Source: Paracoccus sp. (in: a-proteobacteria) | GTDB taxonomy: Bacteria; Pseudomonadota; Alphaproteobacteria; Rhodobacterales; Rhodobacteraceae | Reading direction: 5' to 3' | Assembly: GCF_030538755.1 (NCBI RefSeq) | Contig: NZ_JAUNTJ010000005.1 | Span: forward strand, 113,614-177,613 | DNA length: 64,000 nt | In this document: one piece after another, positions 46,623-54,316 of the stretch | Numbering within the stretch: position 1 is the first letter of the stretch | Layout: each line of letters starts with the position of its first letter | Notes under the pieces: generated by a model | Databases searched by the model: none | Seen by the model: only the letters and a program-made list of their open reading frames with translations | Told to the model about the DNA's origin: nothing | Made by a program: the position numbers and the translations under genes

Positions 46623-46882
46623 GGCGCGGACCCGGTTGCGGTCAGATCGCTGCCGGGGGCCAAGCGGCCGTCTCCCCGATCAAGGCCCAGCGCGCTGTCG
46701 ATCAGATCGCGCAGTGCGGCTTCGGTTTGGGCGGAAACGGGCGCGGCATCGCCGCCCGGATCGGTCAGCCTGTGGCGCAGGTCCAGCCAGCGATGCACAT
46801 AGGGCGACATGCCCGGCGCGTGACCGGCAAATGCCGGCTGCGGCGGGGAAAAGGTCAGGGTGGCGCCGGGCTTCAGCTCCAT
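46619..46882 (-). CDS. Small protein of unknown function between PAP2-like and protease genes
   Basis: An 87-aa protein starting 'MELKPGATLTFSPPQPAFAG'. It continues with 'MSPYVHRWLDLRHRL', an acidic middle and 'EAALRDLIDSALGLDRGDGR'. No family recognised. It overlaps the PAP2-like gene by 10 nt and the protease by 4 nt, so translation is probably coupled and the product may be an adaptor or inhibitor of the protease. The same frame is open to 47404, but that region is antisense-free coding of the PAP2-like gene in another frame, so ATG 46882 is the sensible start. Confidence 0.65.
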   Translation of the reverse strand: MELKPGATLTFSPPQPAFAGHAPGMSPYVHRWLDLRHRLTDPGGDAAPVSAQTEAALRDLIDSALGLDRGDGRLAPGSDLTATGSAP

Positions 46883-47952
46883 CTGTCGGACCAGTCCTTG
46901 CGCGCCTGCGCCCACAGCCAGCCCCACAGCGGCGCGGGGCGCACCGGGCTGGCGGGGGTGAATGCGGCGGCAGGGTCGTTGCCGGTCATCATCTGCGCAA
47001 ACTCGCCCAGGTGGAAATCGCGCGGCTGGTCGCCCTGCCCCCAGCCGTTGCCGTCCATCCGAACGCCGCCCGCCTGTCCGGCCTGATCCGCCCGCGCCGC
47101 CAGATAGCGCCCCAGCACCACCCCCAGCATCGCCCCGGCGGCGCTGTCGGCGGGGTAATGCACCCCGGCGACGGTGCGGTTCACGGCGATGCGGCTGGCC
47201 ATGCGGAACAACTGGCTGTCGGCGGCCAGCGTAGCCCCCGGATCGTCCAGCAGCGTCAGCAGCGTGGCCAGCAGAAAGGCCTGCGTCGCATGGCCCGATG
47301 GAAAGGCGCCATGGGCGGGCGTGTTGATAACAGGCTGAATCCGGTTGGAAAATTGGTTGGGTCGCGGGCAGCCCAATGCCAGCTTGACCCGCATCACCGT
47401 GCAATCCGACAGATCCAGCGCGATCGACAGCAGGTCGCCGATGCGGCGGCTGCGTTCGGCTTCCAGTGGCAGGATCGTGGCAAAGAACGGTCTCAGGTCG
47501 GTGGTCTGGGCCAGAATCTCGGCCATGCGGTCGTCGCGCAGATCGGCATATCCCCCGACCAGGGGAATGGCGCGCTGGAAATCCGTGGCTTTGGGGGCGA
47601 TGAATTCGGCCAGCGGTGCCAGACCGCCCGCCGCCGTCCGGCGCAGCCAGCGGGCGGCACCCGCCACGGGCGACCCCGCGCCGGGATCGGATTCAAAGGC
47701 CATATCCTCTAGCAATTCGGCGATCACAACCGCACCGCGATGATCGGCAGAAAGACGCGCCAGCCGTTCGCCCTGATTCAGAGCCGGAGTTCCGGGGGTC
47801 TGTCCGGTGATCTGAACCGATCCGACAATGCCATCACGGGCGCGCAGCAAGGCTTCGGCCAGCAGGCTGTCTGCAAGGGCATCATCGCCCAATGCCTTGG
47901 CATTTTTTGCATTCTTGGCGTTTTTCGCATTTTTCGCGTTCAGGATCGACAT
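46873..47952 (-). CDS. PAP2-superfamily / vanadium-dependent haloperoxidase-like protein
   Basis: A 359-aa soluble PAP2-fold protein. The vanadate/phosphate pocket is complete: Lys190 and Arg197 in 'RVKLALGCPRPNQFSN', 'GAFPSGHATQAF' (Ser219-Gly220-His221), and Arg259, His265 in 'NRTVAGVHYPADSAAG'. Without membrane helices it resembles vanadium haloperoxidases more than lipid phosphatases. ATG 47952 gives MSIL then five NAK repeats. It heads the leftward operon and its start lies 75 bp from the divergent regulator. Whether it makes hypohalite or removes phosphate cannot be told from sequence. Confidence 0.8.
   Translation of the reverse strand: MSILNAKNAKNAKNAKNAKALGDDALADSLLAEALLRARDGIVGSVQITGQTPGTPALNQGERLARLSADHRGAVVIAELLEDMAFESDPGAGSPVAGAARWLRRTAAGGLAPLAEFIAPKATDFQRAIPLVGGYADLRDDRMAEILAQTTDLRPFFATILPLEAERSRRIGDLLSIALDLSDCTVMRVKLALGCPRPNQFSNRIQPVINTPAHGAFPSGHATQAFLLATLLTLLDDPGATLAADSQLFRMASRIAVNRTVAGVHYPADSAAGAMLGVVLGRYLAARADQAGQAGGVRMDGNGWGQGDQPRDFHLGEFAQMMTGNDPAAAFTPASPVRPAPLWGWLWAQARKDWSDRWS
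47896..47940 (-). repeat. Five tandem 9-bp units encoding Asn-Ala-Lys
   Basis: Codons 5-19 of the PAP2-like gene are five consecutive Asn-Ala-Lys triplets (45 bp). Third positions differ between copies (AAC/AAT, GCG/GCC/GCA, AAA/AAG), so the repeat is old or kept at the protein level. Confidence 0.9.
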
Positions 47953-48027
47953 ATATGCACCTGCCCTGCCCCCAGGAACGGGCCTTGGCATTGATTATGC
48001 TGGCCTTCTTTGCGGCGCATCAATAGC

Positions 48028-49608
48028 ATGCGGCGACGCTCGCAACAACTTTTATCAATTGTGACACACCTGACGCTCGGGCTTATCGGTTCTGTGACCA
48101 TGGTTGGTTCGGACCGACGTGAACGGACGCCTCGCAGCATGAAGGGCCGCGGGTTGCTGGCGGTGTTGGGTGTGTCGCGCGGGCTGCGGCAGACCCGGGC
48201 GCATGTGCAGGATCTGCTGTATAGCCGCAGCAGGCCGGAACAGGGCGCGGCCAGCATCCGACAACTTTTGCGTGAAATCCGGCTGGCGCTGGATGACCGG
48301 CGCGATGTGTTGCTGTCGGGGCCGGGCTGGGTGGGGCTGGACCCAAACAGCGTGACGGTCGATCTGACGCCCCGGCCCGGTCCCGATGGTCGCCCGCTGG
48401 AATTTGCGGCGGATCTGGATATTCCCGACCCCGAATTCGAAGACTGGCTGCGCGACACGCGGATGCATTTCGAAAGCCGGGCCACGGGTCTGGCCGATCC
48501 GCTGCCGGTCGGCCCGCCCCGGCTGATCGTTCAGCCTGCCGTTTCGGCCGACCCGGATGCCGCGCTGCTGGCCGAAATGCTGATGATCGAGGCCGCCGTC
48601 CGCGCCTCGGACATCACGCCGCTGATCGTGGTGCAGCCGGGCAGCGGCGGCGATATGCAGGCCGATCTGGCGCTGCGGGTGCGGGCGCTGCGCGGGGCTG
48701 GCCGCACCATGCTGTCGGTGTCGCTGGTGCAGACCGCCACCGGGCAGGTGATCTGGAGCCAGCCGTTCCATATCGAAACCGGCAGCAGCCGTATCCAGAT
48801 GCATCTGTGCGCCGCCGATATTACCTTTGCGATCCTCAAGGCGGCCGAGGCGGCGGATGCGCTGAACCAGACGCGGCGCTTTCCGCTGGGGGATATTTTC
48901 AGCTATTCCCGGTCGCGGCTGATGCTGGCCGATCAGGTGCTGGCCAGCACCTATGACCAGTTCAGGCCCGCCGTGGCGCTGTCGCTGCGGGCCTATATCC
49001 GCAACACCCTGCTGATTGAACGGCTGACCAGCGATCCGGCGCGCACGCTGGACGAGGCCGACGAATTTTCCCGCCGCGCGCTGGAACTGGCGCCGCATAA
49101 CGCCACGGTTCTGGCGGTGGCGGCGGTGATCGCATCCTATCGCAACCACAAGGAAACCGAATACTGGCTGGTGCAACAGGCGGTGCGGGCCGATCCGCTG
49201 AACCCGCTGGCGATGTTTGCCCATTCGCTGGTGCTGAGCGATCTGAACCGCCATCAAGAGGCCGCCAGCCTCGCCAGCGACGGCATGAACAGCGCGCTGT
49301 CGGCGCTGAACCCGGCGACATGGCTGTTAAGACGCAGCGCGGCGTCGTTCCGGCATGGCGATCTGGACGGGGCGCGGCGCTTTTTTACCGCCACGCATGA
49401 GATGGCCCCCGACAACCGCCCGGCGCTGCGGTTTCTGGCGGCGCTGCTGTATCATCAGGGCGATGAAGACGGCGCGCGGCAGGCGCTGTTAAAGCTGAAG
49501 GAGATCGAGCCGGATTTCACCCTGGATCTGATGGCCGGCGATGATTATCCGGTCGATTCACTGCGCAATGCCGGGATGCTGGCGATCACCCGCTCGGGGT
49601 TGATCTAG
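48028..49608 (+). CDS. SARP-like winged-helix regulator with TolB-like and TPR domains
   Basis: A 526-aa protein with three parts. Residues about 12-105 are an OmpR/SARP-type winged helix ('HLTLGLIGSVTMVGSDRRER', 'RGLLAVLGVSRGLRQTRAHV', 'SIRQLLREIRLALDDRRDVL'). Residues about 165-280 resemble the TolB-like module of CadC/adenylate-cyclase-type proteins ('LRVRALRGAGRTMLSVSLVQ', 'TATGQVIWSQPFHIETG'). The rest is helical TPR-like ('EADEFSRRALELAPHNATVL'). It likely senses a protein or ligand through TPRs and controls the divergent operons. Start uncertain: ATG 48028, or GTG 48061; no ribosome site is clear. Confidence 0.72.
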   Translation: MRRRSQQLLSIVTHLTLGLIGSVTMVGSDRRERTPRSMKGRGLLAVLGVSRGLRQTRAHVQDLLYSRSRPEQGAASIRQLLREIRLALDDRRDVLLSGPGWVGLDPNSVTVDLTPRPGPDGRPLEFAADLDIPDPEFEDWLRDTRMHFESRATGLADPLPVGPPRLIVQPAVSADPDAALLAEMLMIEAAVRASDITPLIVVQPGSGGDMQADLALRVRALRGAGRTMLSVSLVQTATGQVIWSQPFHIETGSSRIQMHLCAADITFAILKAAEAADALNQTRRFPLGDIFSYSRSRLMLADQVLASTYDQFRPAVALSLRAYIRNTLLIERLTSDPARTLDEADEFSRRALELAPHNATVLAVAAVIASYRNHKETEYWLVQQAVRADPLNPLAMFAHSLVLSDLNRHQEAASLASDGMNSALSALNPATWLLRRSAASFRHGDLDGARRFFTATHEMAPDNRPALRFLAALLYHQGDEDGARQALLKLKEIEPDFTLDLMAGDDYPVDSLRNAGMLAITRSGLI

Positions 49609-49676
49609 GCGGGCATCCCCTCTGGCGTGGGCGGGGCAAAGCCGTGTAGCCTTGTGGTTGCAGCAAGGAGCCGAGG

Positions 49677-51218
49677 ATGCCGCGCAAGACCGCCCGTTAT
49701 GTGATCGTTCCCGATGACAATGTGTTCAACGACAGCATGGACACGACCAGCTTTCGCCTGTTCCGGTCGATGCACCACAGCCTGTTCAACAGGCGCGGGT
49801 TGCGCCCGATGGGCAGCCTGACACGGGGCAGCGATGATGGCTCGGTCCCGGCGCTGCGCCCGCCGCTGCGGATGATGGATACCGATGTCGGGCGCATCCG
49901 CCTGATTGATTCCATTGGCGAAAACGAGGCATCGCTGGTCGCCATGACCGCCGATCAGGCGCAGGAATTGCAGCGCAACTATCCCGGCCTGCGGGTGCGG
50001 CGCGAATTGCGGCTGGTGCCGCTGTGGCCCGAGGCGGCGCATCTGATCCGCCGTCAGGCCCGGCCAGCGGCCTTTCGTTCGGCAAAGGAGCTGGACCTGC
50101 GCTGCGTCGATGCGGAAACCGGCCAGCCGGTGGCGGGGGTGTCGCTGGTGATCGTGCTGGATGCCCGCCGGGGCTTTGGCATTTCGGATGTGGTGACGGA
50201 TGAGGACGGGCGCTATCGCACCCCGCTGCCCGCCGGGCAAAGCGTGATCGACGCGGTAATCTGTCAGCCTTTTTCCGGCCATTGGCCGGGTGGCGCGGAA
50301 TCGGTTGCGGTGCGCGAAACCGGCGCGACGGAACTGACCATCGCCCTGACCTCGCTGGCGGGGGATTTCCACGATTCGCTGGACCGGATGCTGACCCCGG
50401 CGCAGCCGGCGGACGGGCAGGGGGTGCGGGTGGCCATCATCGACACCGGCGTTGATCCGGCGCAGGGGCTGAACCTTGAAAAAGGGCTGAACACCACCGG
50501 GTCGGAACCGGCGGATGAATGGTTCGACAATGGCAGCGGGCATGGCACGCATGTCGCCGGGATCGTGGCGCGGGTGGCCCCCGCCGCCGTTCTGCATTCC
50601 TATCGCGTGTTCGAAAAGGATGCCGGTGGCGCCAGCGAGTTTTCCATCGCCCGCGCCATCCGTCAGGCGGTCGAGGATGGCTGCGACATCATCAACCTCA
50701 GCCTGGGGCAGGCATCCGAACCCATCGCCATCTCGCGCGAGGTGCGGCGGGCGCGGGCCATGGGCGTGGTCTGTATCGCCGCCACCGGCAATGATTACAT
50801 GTCGCCGGTATCCTATCCGGCGCGATCCGGCGTGGTGGTGGCGGTATCGGCGGGCGGGATGCTGGACGCATGGCCCGAGGGCGCGGCCACCCGCCGCAAT
50901 GTCGCCGACGATCCGGCGCCGGTGAATGGCCGCTTTTTCGCCTCTTTCAGCAATATCGGGCCAGAAGTAGACTTTATCGGGCCGGGCGTCGGTATTATAT
51001 CTTGGGTGAACAAGACCTCGAAAGGCGTGATGGACGGCACCTCGATGGCCTGTCCGGCGGTGGCCGGGCTGTTTGCGCGGTTGCTGTCGGCCAATGCGGA
51101 AATTTTGTCGGCGGACCGAAACCAACAGCGATCCGACGACATTATCAGAATGGCGAACAGCCATGCAGTGCCGATCGGGTTCGGCAACAGATACGAAGGG
51201 GCAGGGCTGATCGGTTAA
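49677..51218 (+). CDS. Subtilisin-like S8 serine protease with regulatory N-terminus
   Basis: A 513-aa subtilase. Residues about 73-117 look like an I9-type propeptide; about 138-230 form a carboxypeptidase-regulatory-like beta sandwich ('LRCVDAETGQPVAGVSLVIV', 'VTDEDGRYRTPLPAGQSVID'). The catalytic domain has Asp256 ('RVAIIDTGVDPAQG'), His289 ('GSGHGTHVAGIVARVAP'), Asn372 ('CIAATGNDYMSPVSYPA') and Ser456 ('MDGTSMACPAVAGLFARLL'). No signal peptide is present. It is followed by an 84-aa protein and an endonuclease whose genes nearly touch, so it may process one of them. Good GGAG ribosome site before ATG 49677. Confidence 0.88.
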   Translation: MPRKTARYVIVPDDNVFNDSMDTTSFRLFRSMHHSLFNRRGLRPMGSLTRGSDDGSVPALRPPLRMMDTDVGRIRLIDSIGENEASLVAMTADQAQELQRNYPGLRVRRELRLVPLWPEAAHLIRRQARPAAFRSAKELDLRCVDAETGQPVAGVSLVIVLDARRGFGISDVVTDEDGRYRTPLPAGQSVIDAVICQPFSGHWPGGAESVAVRETGATELTIALTSLAGDFHDSLDRMLTPAQPADGQGVRVAIIDTGVDPAQGLNLEKGLNTTGSEPADEWFDNGSGHGTHVAGIVARVAPAAVLHSYRVFEKDAGGASEFSIARAIRQAVEDGCDIINLSLGQASEPIAISREVRRARAMGVVCIAATGNDYMSPVSYPARSGVVVAVSAGGMLDAWPEGAATRRNVADDPAPVNGRFFASFSNIGPEVDFIGPGVGIISWVNKTSKGVMDGTSMACPAVAGLFARLLSANAEILSADRNQQRSDDIIRMANSHAVPIGFGNRYEGAGLIG

Positions 51219-51229
51219 GGGGAAAGGTG

Positions 51230-51484
51230 ATGAAGGCGCAACGCAAGAACATCCACAGCTATGTGCTGGTCTATTCCGATGACTGCGACCCCTCGCGCGA
51301 GGAAACGGCCGAGGTGCTGGATCATCTCAGCCCCCTGCCGGCCGAGGAAATCCTGCCCGGCACCATCCGCGTCCAAGGCCCCGCCCGCGAGGTGCGCCGC
51401 TGCGCCGGCGAATTGGCGCATTGGCGGCTGTCGCAGGAAAAGATCCTGTCCCTGAACCCGCCGCACAAGGCGATGCGCCGCTGA
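51230..51484 (+). CDS. 84-aa protein, possible trans-acting I9-like protease inhibitor/propeptide
   Basis: Starts 11 bp after the protease stop with a strong AGGGGAAAGG site. 'IHSYVLVYSDD' (strand), 'REETAEVLDHLS' (helix), 'EILPGTIRVQGP' (strands), 'AREVRRCAGELAHW' (helix) and 'QEKILSLNPP' (strand) give a beta-alpha-beta-beta-alpha-beta order, as in the ferredoxin-like I9 propeptides that fold and inhibit subtilisins. No sequence family recognised. Its stop overlaps the nuclease ATG (TGATG). It could inhibit the protease in trans or hold the nuclease inactive until cleaved; both are inference. Confidence 0.65.
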   Translation: MKAQRKNIHSYVLVYSDDCDPSREETAEVLDHLSPLPAEEILPGTIRVQGPAREVRRCAGELAHWRLSQEKILSLNPPHKAMRR

Positions 51485-52413
51485 TGACCCGCCGTTTCGG
51501 CCCAGATAGCGGGCTGGACGCGCTGCGCGTGACGGAATCGCAACTGCCGCTGGACAGTTATGCCGGGCGTGGCGGCTATGACCCGGCCTTTGTTCAGGCG
51601 GCTGACCCTTTGCCCTTGCCCGGTGCGGGGCGCTGGTCGGGCGATCTGGTGCCGCTGATCCCCGAGGCGCTGTCGCCCGGACAAGACCCGACCGAGCTGC
51701 GCTATACGCATTTTTCCGTGCGCATGTCGCAATCGCGGGCGCTGCCGCTGTTCAGTGCCTGCAATATCGACGGCAGCCAATCCGATCGCACCATTCCGCG
51801 CAGCAACACATGGCGACGCGATCCGCGCATCGCGCCCGAATACCAGAACCTGCGCGAAGCCTATGGCCATCAGGGGCAGGGCCTGTTCAGCCGTGGCCAC
51901 ATGACCCGGCGCGAAGACCCGAACTGGGGCGACCGCGACACCGCCCGGCAGGCCGATGCCGACACGTTTCACATCACCAATGTCGCGCCGCAGCGGCAGG
52001 GGTTCAACGGCGGCATCTGGTTGCGGCTGGAGGATTACGTTCTGGACAATACCGACCGCAGCAATATGCGGGTGTCGGTTGTCACCGGCCCGGTGCTGTC
52101 GCCCGATGATCCGGTCTATTACAACCGTCGCATTCCGACCGCCTTCTGGAAGGTGATTGCCTTTGTCCATGCCCATTCGGGCGAGCTGACCACCATCGGC
52201 TATCGCCGGTCGCAAATGGATTACCTGCCGCGCCCGTCGGGCGGGCGCTTTGTCTTTGGCGATTTCCACGACAGTCAGGTGCCCGTCGCCGCCATTGCCG
52301 CTGAAACCGGCCTTGATCTGACGCCTTGGGCGGAACGCGACGTGATGGCCGGGGCATCGCCCGATCTGGAAATCCGCTTGGCCGGGGTTGGTGATTTTTA
52401 TCTGATGCGATAA
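51484..52413 (+). CDS. DNA/RNA non-specific endonuclease (NUC1, beta-beta-alpha-metal)
   Basis: A 309-aa NUC1/EndoG-type nuclease. 'ELRYTHFSVRMSQSRALPLF' and 'SACNIDGSQ' start the domain; the catalytic motif is 'GLFSRGHMTRREDPNWGD' with His139 (DRGH in relatives, here SRGH); 'TFHITNVAPQRQGFNGGIWL' supplies the metal Asn. The domain continues to a C-terminal 'GDFHDSQVPVAAIAAETGLD'. There is no signal peptide, unlike secreted members, so an active cytosolic enzyme would attack the cell's own nucleic acid unless restrained. Translationally coupled to the 84-aa gene. Confidence 0.9.
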   Translation: MTRRFGPDSGLDALRVTESQLPLDSYAGRGGYDPAFVQAADPLPLPGAGRWSGDLVPLIPEALSPGQDPTELRYTHFSVRMSQSRALPLFSACNIDGSQSDRTIPRSNTWRRDPRIAPEYQNLREAYGHQGQGLFSRGHMTRREDPNWGDRDTARQADADTFHITNVAPQRQGFNGGIWLRLEDYVLDNTDRSNMRVSVVTGPVLSPDDPVYYNRRIPTAFWKVIAFVHAHSGELTTIGYRRSQMDYLPRPSGGRFVFGDFHDSQVPVAAIAAETGLDLTPWAERDVMAGASPDLEIRLAGVGDFYLMR

Positions 52414-52438
52414 TCGCCCGTCCGCGTTGGGACCGTCC

Positions 52439-52473
52439 AAAAGGAAACGGGCCGCCCGAGGAGGAACGGCCCG
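52439..52473 (-). terminator. Rho-independent terminator (leftward)
   Basis: Arms CGGGCCG (52448-52454) and CGGCCCG (52467-52473) with a 12-nt loop. On the minus strand the stem is followed by TTTCCTTTTGG. It can end leftward transcripts from the small locus and transporter gene. Confidence 0.7.
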
Positions 52474-52524
52474 CGAGATCCACGGAGATGGTCCGGTTAG
52501 GGATGGAAGTCCGCCCCGTCCCAA

Positions 52525-52584
52525 TCAGGGTTTACGACCTTTGGGTTTGCCCTCAGGCCACGGCCCCCCTGACTGTTCCGACAC
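52525..52584 (-). CDS. Candidate very small ORF (19 aa) in a short leftward transcript
   Basis: GTG 52584, preceded directly by GGAGAGAG, opens a 19-codon frame reading 'MSEQSGGPWPEGKPKGRKP'. It lies between the queuosine-transporter gene and a good terminator on the same strand. A further GGAGG at about 52615 precedes another possible start. The composition (Gly/Pro/Lys-rich, conserved-looking Trp) is suggestive only. The 260-bp interval otherwise contains no gene I can support and may instead encode a small RNA. Confidence 0.3.
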   Translation of the reverse strand: MSEQSGGPWPEGKPKGRKP

Positions 52585-52675
52585 CTCTCTCCAATATCAC
52601 TCTCGACACTGGACCACCTCCTTTCAATAAGTTGCCGTTGCAAGGACAGGGTGCCACAGATCGAGAATCTGTCAA

Positions 52676-53278
52676 TCAGGTTTCTTGCTGCCGACGCAAC
52701 AAATTGCGCACGATGATCCGGAATGGCACAAGAGCCAGCAGGGCGAGGCTCATTTTCACCAGCCAGTCGGCGATGGCCAGCGATTGCCAGAACGGCGCAT
52801 CCGGGCCAAACCCCAGCAGCGGCGCGGCCTCGTTCGCCCAGCCGGTGTTGGCATCATGGGGCAGGGCGGTCGTAAAGGCGATGGTAAAGAACAGCGCCGT
52901 ATCCAGCAACGCCCCCAGCGTGGTCGAGGTCAGCGGTGCACGCCACCACGCCCCGTCGCGCAGCCGGTTGAACACCGCCACGTCCAGCAATTGCGCAGAA
53001 AGGAAGGCGAGGCCCGATCCGATGGCGATGCGGACGGTGGTCAGGTCAAAGCCATAGGCGATGAACGAGCAGAACACCCCAGTCACGAAGCCGGCATAGA
53101 CAACCCGGCGCGCGGCAGCCGGGCCATAGACGCGGTTCATCACATCGGTGACCAGAAAGGTGAACGGATAGGTAAAGGCGCCCCAGGTCAGATAGGCGCC
53201 GATATGGTATTGAACGAGGATATTGGCGGCCAGCACAATGATGGCCATGGCAATGATGCCGGGCAAAAAGCGGGTCAT
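52676..53278 (-). CDS. yhhQ: Queuosine-precursor transporter (YhhQ/VUT family)
   Basis: A 200-aa inner-membrane protein with about six helices: 'PGIIAMAIIVLAANILVQYH', 'LTWGAFTYPFTFLVTDVMNR' (family signature), 'SGLAFLSAQLLDVAVFNRLR', 'STTLGALLDTALFFTIAF', 'WLVKMSLALLALVPFRIIVR'. The family imports preQ0/preQ1 for tRNA queuosine. ATG 53278 with GGAAA upstream is preferred over TTG 53311. I could not make out a preQ1 riboswitch in the 150 bp upstream. Confidence 0.88.
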   Translation of the reverse strand: MTRFLPGIIAMAIIVLAANILVQYHIGAYLTWGAFTYPFTFLVTDVMNRVYGPAAARRVVYAGFVTGVFCSFIAYGFDLTTVRIAIGSGLAFLSAQLLDVAVFNRLRDGAWWRAPLTSTTLGALLDTALFFTIAFTTALPHDANTGWANEAAPLLGFGPDAPFWQSLAIADWLVKMSLALLALVPFRIIVRNLLRRQQET

Positions 53279-53431
53279 GCGGATTTCCGTTTTGACAAGG
53301 TGGCGGAACAACTCGGCCCATGGGCGGGCAAGCGCGGCGCATACGCGGGCGCGGGGTGCTGTGTCAAGGCTGATCTGGTGGTGCGGGATCGCCCCAAGAT
53401 GCGTATTTGGGCAAACAGGAAGCCTGCGGGG

Positions 53432-54316
53432 TTATTCGGTCAGGCGGTATTCGACGATTTCGGTGCGTTGCAGGATGTTGAAATTGTCGTCCGCGATCAG
53501 GGTCAGCCGCAGGGCGGTGCCGTCGTTCCAGACGCTGATGCCTTCGAGGTTGTCATATTGCAGCGGGCGGGTTTCCAGCAGCACCTGTTCGCCCGTGCCA
53601 TCGAGGTTGAAGCGGCGGATGCGTGAGGAAAAGCCCAGCAGGCCGCGAAAGTCGCGTTCCAGCAGGTAAAGGCGGCCATCCGGGCCGATGTCGGCTCCGG
53701 TCGGCAGAAACCGGCCCCGGCGCGGGATGGTGAAGGGCACGTCCCATGCGTCATTCTGCCAGCGCAGCACCGGAAAGGGCCGGTCGGGGTGGCCGGATCG
53801 TTCCGGCACCGCGATGATGGCGCCGTTGGGGGCGATGGCCAGCGCCTCCATCCCGGAATTGATCCGCAGATCGGCCAGCGCGCGCGGCGGCGGAATGCGG
53901 GTGGCGCGTGATTGCGGCGTGGCATAGGCGGCGATGCGGTCAAGGCCCTCGAAGCTGATCCAGATCGTGCCATCGGGGGCGATGGCGATGCCTTCGGAAT
54001 CGCCCAGCCGTCCGGGTGGCAGCGGGTTGCCCCGGCTGTCGGTCAGATGGGTGCGGCCGGTGATGCTGAACCCGGTGATCTGGCCGTTATCGTTGCGCTG
54101 GATGGTGCCCCAATAGAGATGCGCCCGGTCGGTGACGGCGTGAAAGCCGGTCCCGTCCGCGGTCAGCTCGATACCGGAAAAGCCGCCGAAATCTGTGTCG
54201 CCCGGAACCCGCCAGACCCATGTGCCGATGTGATCCAGCGTTTGTGCCGATGCGCTGGCGGGCAGGGCCGCCAGCGCCAGCGCAAGGCCTAGCGCGCGCC
54301 AGCGACGTTGGTGCAT
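53432..54316 (-). CDS. Secreted phytase-like esterase (PF13449 type)
   Basis: A 294-aa protein with a signal peptide (residues 1-24, ending ASASA). The mature part has 'GDTDFGGFSGIELTADGTGF', 'LGDSEGIAIAPDGTIWISFE', 'SGMEALAIAPNGAIIAVPER' and 'PTGADIGPDGRLYLLERDFR', the propeller-like pattern of 'esterase-like activity of phytase' proteins. Substrate unknown. Its start overlaps the mepA stop by 28 nt, so mepA and this gene are co-transcribed. Confidence 0.8.
   Translation of the reverse strand: MHQRRWRALGLALALAALPASASAQTLDHIGTWVWRVPGDTDFGGFSGIELTADGTGFHAVTDRAHLYWGTIQRNDNGQITGFSITGRTHLTDSRGNPLPPGRLGDSEGIAIAPDGTIWISFEGLDRIAAYATPQSRATRIPPPRALADLRINSGMEALAIAPNGAIIAVPERSGHPDRPFPVLRWQNDAWDVPFTIPRRGRFLPTGADIGPDGRLYLLERDFRGLLGFSSRIRRFNLDGTGEQVLLETRPLQYDNLEGISVWNDGTALRLTLIADDNFNILQRTEIVEYRLTE

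Noticed and set aside
46883-47404. Long N-terminal extension of the 87-aa gene
   Set aside because: This part lies inside the PAP2-like gene in another frame, and that gene's motifs are unambiguous.
53279-53431. A preQ1 riboswitch before yhhQ
   Set aside because: I could not find the C-rich loop and A-rich tail of the aptamer; the interval has no convincing structure.
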